Shown piece after piece: positions 1 to 5,001 of a stretch of 5,001 nucleotides of DNA; within the stretch, counting starts at the first letter, position 1, and every line of letters begins with the position of its first letter. The DNA is from an uncultured Alphaproteobacteria bacterium. GTDB lineage: Bacteria > Pseudomonadota > Alphaproteobacteria > Micropepsales > Micropepsaceae. The stretch spans positions 1-5,001 of the forward strand of contig CAIXUE010000056.1 in NCBI GenBank assembly GCA_903922545.1, read 5' to 3'. Made by a program: the position numbers and the translations under genes. The notes below the pieces were generated by a model. It saw only the letters and a list, made by a program, of their open reading frames with translations. It ran no database searches and had not been told where the DNA came from.

Positions 1-33
1 ACACGCGGCCGCCTGTTCGCTATATGGGCATCC
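1..33 (+). other. Upstream edge, possible 3' end of a preceding gene
   Basis: These bases lie before the methyltransferase ATG. One plus-strand frame is open from the window edge and stops at TGA 35-37. This overlaps the ATG at 34 as ATGA, a common junction between co-transcribed genes. A second frame is open to TGA 99-101, and the methyltransferase frame itself is also open to the edge. Because all three frames are open, I cannot say which, if any, codes for an upstream protein. No strong Shine-Dalgarno sequence precedes base 34, which would fit translational coupling. Confidence 0.3.
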
Positions 34-1185
34 ATGAACAATCCCAGGCTCAACCCCGAAGTCCTGCTGTCGCCGGTGGACAATGGCTATATCGCCTATG
101 ACGCGGCGCGCGACCGGCTGCACGAGCTCAATCCCGTGGCGGCCCTGATCGCCGAGCTGTGCAACGGCGAACGCGACACGGACGAACTGCGCGCCCTGGC
201 CGCGCCTTTCGTGCCGGAAGGCCAGGCCGGCGCCATTGACGCCTGGATCCACAGCGCCCTGGCCGAAGGCCTGTTGGTGCAGGGTGGCGCGCCAGGCGCT
301 GCCAAACTGATGGACGCCGAACGCCTGCTGGGCCTGGCCTCGCATTTGCGCGACCATGGCAAGGTCCAGCCCGCCTATCTCTGCGCCCGGCGCGCGGCCG
401 AGCTTTCTCCCGATGACGCGGAAGCCTGGTGCGCCATGGCCGAGCTTGCCCATATCGTGGGACAGCGCGAACAGGCGCGCATCGGCTATGAGAAATATCT
501 CGCTGTTCATCCTGGGGACGCCGAAGTGCGCCACATCCTGACGGCGCTGCGCGACGAGGCGCCGCCCGCCCGCGTGCCCGATGCCTGCATCCAGCAGCTC
601 TACAGGAAATTTTCCGCTTTCTATGAAAGCAACATGGTGGAGACCCTGGATTACCAGGGCCCCGATCAGCTCGGCAAAGTACTTGAGAGTGTGCTGGGCG
701 GCCGCCGCGATCTTCGCGTCCTGGACCTGGGCTGCGGCACCGGTCTTTCGGGCCTTCGTCTCAAGCCCTGGGCGGCACATCTGACCGGCGTGGATCTGTC
801 GCCCGAGATGGTGGAGAAAGCTCGCGAGCGCGGCATCTATGACCGGCTGGACGTGGCCGAGATCACCTCCTGGCTGGCCAACGACAAAACCGATTACGAC
901 CTGATCGTGGCCTGCGACACGCTGATCTATTTCGGCGACCTCGAGGCGGTGCTGAAAGTGGCCAAAATGCGGATCAACGATCTGGGCATATTGGCTTTTT
1001 CGGTCGAGCGCGGCGAGCACAAGCCTTACCGGCTCACCGATTCAGGACGCTATACCCACACCAGGGATCATATCGAAAACGCTGCCCGCGCCACTCAGCT
1101 TCATATCCTGCGTCTGGAGGAAGCTTATCTGCGCATGGAATACGGCAAAGAGGTCACCGGCCTCTTCGCCGCGCTGGGCAAATAA
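34..1185 (+). CDS. PqqD-like / TPR / SAM-dependent methyltransferase fusion protein
   Basis: This is a predicted cytosolic SAM-dependent methyltransferase of the type annotated as TPR-containing methyltransferase (COG4976-like), with an extra N-terminal domain. Residues about 5-85 match the PqqD pattern: a short beta region, an ELNPVAALIAEL helix, a NGERDTDEL turn, and a final helix ending in EGLLV. Residues about 93-165 form roughly two TPR helix pairs, including a segment near 127-160 (AEAWCAMAELAHIVGQ). A linker with QQLYRKFSAFYE leads to the Rossmann domain. There motif I is VLDLGCGTG (229-237), the acidic residue after strand 2 is D254 in TGVDLS, and the motif IV region is DLIVACDTLIYF (289-300). 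The ATG at 34 puts the PqqD domain at its normal distance from the N terminus; the frame is open further upstream, so an earlier start outside the window is not excluded. PqqD domains usually bind a precursor peptide, so the substrate may be a peptide or protein, but that is inference. The substrate is unknown. Confidence 0.88.
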   Translation: MNNPRLNPEVLLSPVDNGYIAYDAARDRLHELNPVAALIAELCNGERDTDELRALAAPFVPEGQAGAIDAWIHSALAEGLLVQGGAPGAAKLMDAERLLGLASHLRDHGKVQPAYLCARRAAELSPDDAEAWCAMAELAHIVGQREQARIGYEKYLAVHPGDAEVRHILTALRDEAPPARVPDACIQQLYRKFSAFYESNMVETLDYQGPDQLGKVLESVLGGRRDLRVLDLGCGTGLSGLRLKPWAAHLTGVDLSPEMVEKARERGIYDRLDVAEITSWLANDKTDYDLIVACDTLIYFGDLEAVLKVAKMRINDLGILAFSVERGEHKPYRLTDSGRYTHTRDHIENAARATQLHILRLEEAYLRMEYGKEVTGLFAALGK

Positions 1186-1186
1186 C

Positions 1187-1894
1187 TCAGGGCGCCAGAT
1201 GCGCCGCGGCCAATTCCGTCCGCGCCGCCTGCATGTCAGCCTGAAATTGCGGCGTCTGCATCAGCCGGATCGCCATGATGGTGCCGAATTGCTCGCCGGC
1301 GACGATATCACTGCGAAAATGCATGCCGCAGATCAAACGGTTCTCGGCAAACTGCGCCGAACGCGCCAGGATCGCCTGGGCATGGCTCGGCATCAGGTTT
1401 GCCAGCACAATGCCCATGCCATAGCCGACCGTGGTGTGGCCGCTGGGATAGGAGGCGTGATCCTGGCTGGGCTTGTGCGCGGCGCAGGTCTGAAGCGAAG
1501 GATCCACGATCCAGGGCCGGTCGCGCTTGAATTCCTGCTTGGCGATATCGGAAAAAGGCCCCTCGGTTCCGGTGATCTCACCGATCACTTTCGCGGTGGC
1601 GGGAAGCCTGGACAGATCCCAGGCCGGGCCCAGCACCGCGGCGAAAATGGTGCCGTTTTCATTGCCGTCATCGGATTTGGCCTGGGCAACCTGTTCCGGC
1701 GTGGCCTCAGCCATCAGGCGCTTGACCTCGGCCAGTTCCGCCAACGCGCGGGGCGAACCCGGCGCGGGCGGGGGCGGCAGGTAATGCGCCGGATCATACA
1801 TGTCCGAAGGTTTGAGAAAACCGGGATCCGCCGCGATGACCGGCGCCGTCAGGAAAAGAAGCGCCGCCATCGCGCCCAGGCAAAGTTTGCGCAT
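1187..1894 (-). CDS. Secreted class A (PAP2-superfamily) acid phosphatase
   Basis: This is a predicted periplasmic non-specific acid phosphatase that hydrolyses phosphomonoesters through a phosphohistidine intermediate. The protein has 235 residues from the ATG, close to the usual size for class A enzymes. Residues 1-22 form a signal peptide (RK, hydrophobic core, cleavage near VIAA/DP). The typical YLPPPPAPGSP segment follows at 38-48. The three active-site motifs are present: K119-x6-R126-P127; ASYPSGHT at 147-154, one residue off the class A signature GSYPSGHT, with H153 as the expected acid/base; and R186-x5-H192-x3-D196, with H192 the expected nucleophile. The residue before R186 is Asn rather than the common Ser. 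C137 and C189 could form a disulfide after export. The ATG overlaps the receptor stop codon as TGATG; a GTG one codon upstream (1895-1897) is an alternative start. No clear Shine-Dalgarno is visible, so translation probably depends on the receptor gene. The family is secure; the physiological substrate is not known. Confidence 0.92.
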   Translation of the reverse strand: MRKLCLGAMAALLFLTAPVIAADPGFLKPSDMYDPAHYLPPPPAPGSPRALAELAEVKRLMAEATPEQVAQAKSDDGNENGTIFAAVLGPAWDLSRLPATAKVIGEITGTEGPFSDIAKQEFKRDRPWIVDPSLQTCAAHKPSQDHASYPSGHTTVGYGMGIVLANLMPSHAQAILARSAQFAENRLICGMHFRSDIVAGEQFGTIMAIRLMQTPQFQADMQAARTELAAAHLAP

Positions 1895-1897
1895 CAC
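1892..1897 (-). promoter_or_regulatory. Overlapping stop/start junction between receptor and phosphatase genes
   Basis: Read on the minus strand, this is GTGATG. The receptor TGA occupies 1896-1894 and the phosphatase ATG occupies 1894-1892, sharing one base. If the GTG at 1897-1895 is used instead, the overlap is four bases. The bases just upstream contain no good Shine-Dalgarno, so reinitiation by ribosomes finishing the receptor is the likely mode. Both genes would then lie on one transcript. Confidence 0.75.
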
Positions 1898-4236
1898 AGG
1901 TGTGCCGACAAAGTGATCTGGAAGCTGCGCGAAGGCGCATAGAAATACTGATCCAGGCTGGAGCCGCGGTTGCCCAGGTCAAACACACTGGACCCGCCGG
2001 TGAGTGTCTTGTCGTTGACGGTGATGGCCAGAAGATTGCGCGAATTCAGAACATTGTAGATGCCGATGCCGAGGTCGAACGCACCGATCGTCCAGTCGCC
2101 CTTGAAGTCCATATTGTTATAGGCGGGCAATTTGTAGAACGGCGTCATGGCGGCGCTCAACGTCTGCTTGCCGACATATTGCTGGCCCACCAGCTTGTCG
2201 ATCAGCGACAGTTTGAAATCGCCTTCCTTGTAGATCAGGCCGTCGGCCTCGGTCCAAAGCGGCGCGGTCTTGATAACGACGCCGCCCGTCTTGGCGTAAT
2301 TGAACGAGCCGCTGGCGAAAAACGACAGTCCCGAGAGCGCGCCGTCAAAGGCATAGGTGCCTTCGCCTTCAGCACCCTGGTATGTCGCCGTGCCGGTGTT
2401 CACGGCGCAGGTTTCGCTCGGACTGCCGGTGCAGGGCGCGTAGGAGATATTGTTGTTCACGCCCATGTAATAAAGGTCGCCGTCAAAGCTGAAATTGTCG
2501 GCGTAATAGACGGTGCCAACCTGATAGTTGGCAGTGGTTTCGGCCTTGGGCGCCGTGAGCAGCAATGTGCCCTGTTCGAAAGCGCTGATATCCGGCACAT
2601 AGATGCCTTGCGCATATTGCGCATAAACGCTCCAGCTCTGCTCCAACTTGTAGTTTGCGGTGAGGAAGGGCAGCGAGCGAGTGGTGGTGAAAGAATCATA
2701 CTGCGCGATCACCGGAACCGATTTCTGTTCCAGCGGCGCGGCCACGCTGCGATTCCAGTCAATATATTTGAAACCGGGCGTGACCGTCAGGCCGTCAATC
2801 GGGTGCAGTTCCAGCTCGACATAGGGCTCGTACTGGCTCCAGTTGCTGTGCTCGACATACTCGTAAAAGCCGTCGTTATAAAAAGCGGCGGTGGTCTTGG
2901 CGACCAGCGTGGAGTCGCTATAGAGCTTGTCGTGCCAGGGATCGCAGCCATTGGCGTAACAGGCCGTGAGATCGAAGTCCTTGCGCTGGCGCTGGGTCGC
3001 CGACCATTCCGACCACACACCGGCGCGCAGCTCGCCCGTCAGCCAGCCCAAATCGAAATCATCGGCGGCGCGGAAAATATTGCCCCAGACGCGATAGGCG
3101 TTCTGTTTGGTATAGCCCGGAACATCGTTGGCCATTATGACGCCGTTCAAAACGGTGCCAAGGCCTTCGGTCACGCCCGTGGCGATGTCGGCTGCGGTCT
3201 GTTTGGGATTGGTGGATGAAACCGTTTTGTTCACATAGGCATAGGTATAGGCCGTATCGTCGATATTGAACTGGCCCATGTCGCCTTGCAGACGCAGGTA
3301 ATCCATGTCGGTTTTCTTGTGCTCAGGACTATAGGCCTGCCAGGTCCCCAGCTTCGGATTGGTGACCTGAAGTCCGAAATTCTTGCCGAAGCTGAAGATC
3401 TGGGCCGGAGTCGAGCCGGCATTGTCATTCAGATTCTGGAACAGGCCGTTGTAATTGGCGAAAGCCGTCAGGGTCCAGCCCGGCGCGAGCTCGGTTTGCG
3501 TTTTGAGAAGGATGTTCTGGCGCGAAGTGGTGGTATAGGTCAGATAGCCTTCTGAACCGGTGTAATTCAAATTCACCAAGGCGCGGGTGGACATTCCGGC
3601 CAGATCAAAATCACCGCTCTGATAGTTGAGATTCTCGCTGTTGGTGCCCCAGTTGGAGGCGGTTGCGGACACCCGCGTGGCGCTGTCGGAAAGCAGCGTT
3701 TCTGAAAAAAGCTTCACCGTGCCGCCAAAGGTCGCCGCGCCCATATTGCCGGCATTGCCGGGGCCGCGGTCCACGTCAATCGAGCCGATGGTGACGCCGG
3801 GAAAATAGGACTCAGAGTGATGCGAAGGGCCGTTGGTGTCGCCAAAAGGAATGCCGTCATATTGCATGACGAAATTTCCGTCCGGCTGCCCGCGCAGCGT
3901 GTTCTTGGCGCCGCCGTCCGAAAGACCCGGGCCGTTGACGTCCTGGCCCGACATGCTGGGAGCAATGGCGAGAATGGTGGTGTAGTCCGAAGTGTCGGCC
4001 ACCGAGTCCTGGATATAGGACTGGTTGATGATGGTCTGGGGTTCCGTGGTTTCCAGCCTCGCCTTTGCGGGAGCGATTTCCGGGTTGAACTGAGTGCCAG
4101 TCACCACCACGGTTTCAATATCGGTATCGTTGGCCGCGACCTGCTGGGCGTTGGCCGGCCGCACCGTCAGCACGCCGCACACCAGAAGCGCCAGTGCGGA
4201 GGACGCCAGCAGGAAGTTGAATTTGGTCGAAGACAT
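1894..4236 (-). CDS. TonB-dependent outer-membrane receptor
   Basis: This is a predicted ligand-gated outer-membrane beta-barrel that imports a substrate using TonB/ExbB/ExbD energy. The protein has 780 residues, normal for the family. Residues 1-30 form a signal peptide (hydrophobic ASSALALLVCGVL, cleavage after ANA). A TonB box ETVVVTG lies at 41-47. The plug spans about 55-180 and includes LRGQPDGNFVMQYDGIPFGD (114-133) and DRGPGNAGNMGAATFGGTVK (156-175). The rest shows the alternating aromatic and polar strands of a 22-strand barrel. Two close cysteine pairs, C426/C431 and C602/C610, probably close surface loops by disulfides. The chain ends ...FQITLSAHL, lacking the usual terminal Phe. 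The start at 4236 is preferred over the longer open frame because it gives a signal peptide and a good AAAGGGG ribosome site. The substrate cannot be read from sequence; coupling to an acid phosphatase suggests an organophosphate, which is inference. Confidence 0.93.
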   Translation of the reverse strand: MSSTKFNFLLASSALALLVCGVLTVRPANAQQVAANDTDIETVVVTGTQFNPEIAPAKARLETTEPQTIINQSYIQDSVADTSDYTTILAIAPSMSGQDVNGPGLSDGGAKNTLRGQPDGNFVMQYDGIPFGDTNGPSHHSESYFPGVTIGSIDVDRGPGNAGNMGAATFGGTVKLFSETLLSDSATRVSATASNWGTNSENLNYQSGDFDLAGMSTRALVNLNYTGSEGYLTYTTTSRQNILLKTQTELAPGWTLTAFANYNGLFQNLNDNAGSTPAQIFSFGKNFGLQVTNPKLGTWQAYSPEHKKTDMDYLRLQGDMGQFNIDDTAYTYAYVNKTVSSTNPKQTAADIATGVTEGLGTVLNGVIMANDVPGYTKQNAYRVWGNIFRAADDFDLGWLTGELRAGVWSEWSATQRQRKDFDLTACYANGCDPWHDKLYSDSTLVAKTTAAFYNDGFYEYVEHSNWSQYEPYVELELHPIDGLTVTPGFKYIDWNRSVAAPLEQKSVPVIAQYDSFTTTRSLPFLTANYKLEQSWSVYAQYAQGIYVPDISAFEQGTLLLTAPKAETTANYQVGTVYYADNFSFDGDLYYMGVNNNISYAPCTGSPSETCAVNTGTATYQGAEGEGTYAFDGALSGLSFFASGSFNYAKTGGVVIKTAPLWTEADGLIYKEGDFKLSLIDKLVGQQYVGKQTLSAAMTPFYKLPAYNNMDFKGDWTIGAFDLGIGIYNVLNSRNLLAITVNDKTLTGGSSVFDLGNRGSSLDQYFYAPSRSFQITLSAHL

Positions 4237-4242
4237 GAAATA

Positions 4243-4249
4243 CCCCTTT
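4243..4249 (-). promoter_or_regulatory. Ribosome binding site of the receptor gene
   Basis: On the minus strand this reads AAAGGGG, six bases before the ATG at 4236-4234. It fixes the receptor start despite an open frame extending 167 codons further upstream. The site can fold onto nearby bases: AAAG (4249-4246) with CTTT (4256-4253), and GGG (4245-4243) with CCC just upstream (within 4262-4265). Confidence 0.8.
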
Positions 4250-4363
4250 GAAAAAGTCACCGGGGCAAAACAACCGCGCTGGCGGAATCGCGTTTTCTTG
4301 CGACACCGCCTGACGTAACCAGCTGGCTTGACCCCTGTTTCGGGGCGTTGATGCCATGGATTT

Positions 4364-4381
4364 TTGACGGGCCGGTGACAG
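4364..4381 (-). promoter_or_regulatory. PHO-box-like direct repeat upstream of the receptor operon
   Basis: On the minus strand the site reads CTGTCAC-CGGC-CCGTCAA: two seven-base repeats separated by four bases, an 11-bp period. The enterobacterial PhoB consensus is two CTGTCAT repeats with the same spacing; this site matches 11 of 14 repeat positions. It points toward the receptor and phosphatase genes, 128 bases from the receptor ATG. About ten bases downstream lies CATCAA (4353-4348), a weak -10 candidate, at the spacing expected for PhoB-activated promoters. The neighbouring OmpR/PhoB-family regulator could also bind such a repeat, so the identity of the bound protein is open. Confidence 0.5.
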
Positions 4382-4391
4382 CCGCTATACG
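4364..4391 (+). promoter_or_regulatory. Candidate sigma70-type promoter of the response regulator gene
   Basis: The -35 element TTGACG (4364-4369) is followed after 16 bases by the -10 element TATACG (4386-4391). This matches the -35 consensus at five of six positions and the -10 at four of six. Transcription would start near 4398 and leave a leader of about 90 bases before the ATG at 4487. The -35 element lies inside the PHO-box-like repeat, so a protein bound there would directly affect this promoter. Confidence 0.45.
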
Positions 4392-4471
4392 AAAAATCAA
4401 TCTCGCGGCGGCGCATCCGGCCCGGATTGCAAAGCATCGCGCCGGGGGCGAAAATCGCGCCCATGGGCGGT

Positions 4472-4475
4472 GGAG
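4472..4475 (+). promoter_or_regulatory. Possible ribosome binding site of the response regulator gene
   Basis: GGAG lies 11 bases before the ATG at 4487, a slightly long but usable distance. It is the best Shine-Dalgarno match upstream of this start. An in-frame ATG at 4463 would add eight residues (MGGGASGT) before the conserved beginning of the receiver domain and is less likely. Confidence 0.4.
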
Positions 4476-4486
4476 CGTCCGGGACA

Positions 4487-5001
4487 ATGAAAATCCTGCT
4501 TGTAGAAGACGATATGGAAATCGCCGGCCATGTCAGCCACGCCCTGGCTGCGGCCGGCCATGATGTGGACAGCGCATGCGATGGGCTGAAGGGCCTGACG
4601 CGCGCGCTCAGCGGAGAATATGCCGCACTGATTCTGGATCGCATGCTGCCGGGTCTGGACGGTCTGAGTGTCATGAAACAGTTACGCGCCAAAGGCGTGG
4701 AGACGCCGGTGCTGGTGCTGACCACCATGACCGGCATCGATGACCGGGTCGAAGGGCTGGAAGCCGGCGCCGATGATTATCTGGTCAAGCCTTTCGCTTT
4801 CGCCGAGCTGGTGGCGCGGGTGAACGCCATGGCGCGGCGGGCCGACATTCATGGCCGTTCGGCGCAGACCAGGCTGGCGGTGGCGGATCTGGAAATGAAC
4901 CTGATCGAACGCAGCGTGCATCGCGCCGGTCAACCCATCGATCTGCAGGCCCAGGAATTTCGCCTGCTGGAATATCTGATGCGCAATGCCGGCCGCGCCG
5001 T
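4487..5001 (+). CDS. OmpR/PhoB-family response regulator (3' end beyond window)
   Basis: This is a predicted two-component DNA-binding regulator, phosphorylated by a partner histidine kinase. It begins MKILLVEDD, the classic receiver start. The acidic pocket is D8/D9, the phosphoacceptor is D51 (LILDRMLPGLDG), the switch Thr is T79, and the conserved Lys is K101 in DDYLVKPF. The receiver ends near residue 118. The winged-helix domain follows from about 128 (LAVADLEMNLIERSVHRAGQ, then LQAQEFRLLEYLMRN). The window ends after residue 171, so about 50 residues, including most of the recognition helix, are missing. The KPFAFAEL segment resembles regulators of the CusR/QseB type more than classical PhoB, a weak impression only. 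A histidine kinase gene probably follows outside the window. Its divergent position next to the receptor operon suggests that operon as a target, which is inference. Confidence 0.93.
   Translation, partial: MKILLVEDDMEIAGHVSHALAAAGHDVDSACDGLKGLTRALSGEYAALILDRMLPGLDGLSVMKQLRAKGVETPVLVLTTMTGIDDRVEGLEAGADDYLVKPFAFAELVARVNAMARRADIHGRSAQTRLAVADLEMNLIERSVHRAGQPIDLQAQEFRLLEYLMRNAGRA

Larger units (their letters stand above)
4237..4486. other. Divergent intergenic control region
   Basis: These 250 bp separate the receptor gene (minus strand) from the response regulator gene (plus strand), so promoters for both should lie here. It contains the receptor ribosome site, a PHO-box-like direct repeat, a candidate promoter for the regulator, and a small CCCC/GGGG inverted repeat (4332-4335 with 4342-4345, loop of six) that would fall near the start of the receptor transcript. 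I see no convincing small gene or RNA in it. The minus-strand frame of the receptor stays open across the region, but this looks like a GC-rich open frame, not coding sequence. Confidence 0.75.

Noticed and set aside
1191..1205. Hairpin GGCGC-CAGAT-GCGCC near the convergent gene ends
   Set aside because: The stem is only five pairs, has no following T-run, and lies inside the phosphatase coding sequence, so I do not call it a terminator.
1199..3219. Long plus-strand open frames (1199-1942 and 1900-3219) opposite the phosphatase and receptor genes
   Set aside because: They lie antisense to clearly functional genes with complete motifs, are rich in Arg, Gly and Ala as expected of antisense frames in GC-rich DNA, and show no recognisable domain.
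4328..4353. TTGACC (4328) and TTGATG (4348) as further repeats or promoter elements
   Set aside because: Their 20-bp spacing does not fit the 11-bp repeat, and no convincing -10 element follows either at 16-18 bases.
4463..4486. Earlier in-frame ATG for the response regulator
   Set aside because: It would add a Gly-rich eight-residue leader not found in the family; MKILLVEDD at 4487 is the normal start.
4237..4737. N-terminal extension of the receptor frame to 4737
   Set aside because: It would put 167 non-conserved residues before a clear signal peptide and would run antisense through the response regulator. The start at 4236 has a good ribosome site.
4682..4933. Minus-strand open frame opposite the response regulator
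   Set aside because: It is antisense to a receiver domain with all catalytic residues and has no recognisable domain or ribosome site.

Overview
The window looks like a moderately GC-rich chromosome segment from a Gram-negative bacterium, most likely an alphaproteobacterium. The evidence is an outer-membrane TonB-dependent receptor with a VVVTG-type TonB box, two proteins with Sec signal peptides, GC-rich codon use, and very tight gene packing. The genus cannot be read from the sequence alone. No tRNA, rRNA, insertion sequence, CRISPR array or long repeat was seen.

Layout. (1) Bases 34-1185, plus strand: a 383-residue fusion of a PqqD-like domain, a TPR segment and a SAM-dependent methyltransferase. 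Its start may overlap the end of an upstream gene. (2) Bases 1187-4236, minus strand: a two-gene operon. A 780-residue TonB-dependent receptor is followed by a secreted class A (PAP2-type) acid phosphatase, joined by a TGATG stop/start overlap. The phosphatase ends one base from the methyltransferase, tail to tail. (3) Bases 4237-4486: a 250-bp divergent control region. (4) Bases 4487-5001, plus strand: an OmpR/PhoB-family response regulator cut off by the window edge inside its DNA-binding domain.

How the parts may work together. The phosphatase would strip phosphate from organic phosphoesters in the periplasm, and the receptor would bring a bulky substrate, possibly an organophosphate, across the outer membrane. 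The divergent control region holds a direct repeat with the 11-bp spacing of a PHO box, oriented toward the receptor. The plus-strand half of that repeat also forms the -35 element of a plausible promoter for the response regulator. One site could therefore control both transcripts, bound either by a global PhoB or by the neighbouring regulator. The phosphate-scavenging role and the control model are inferences; the gene families and junctions are read directly from sequence.
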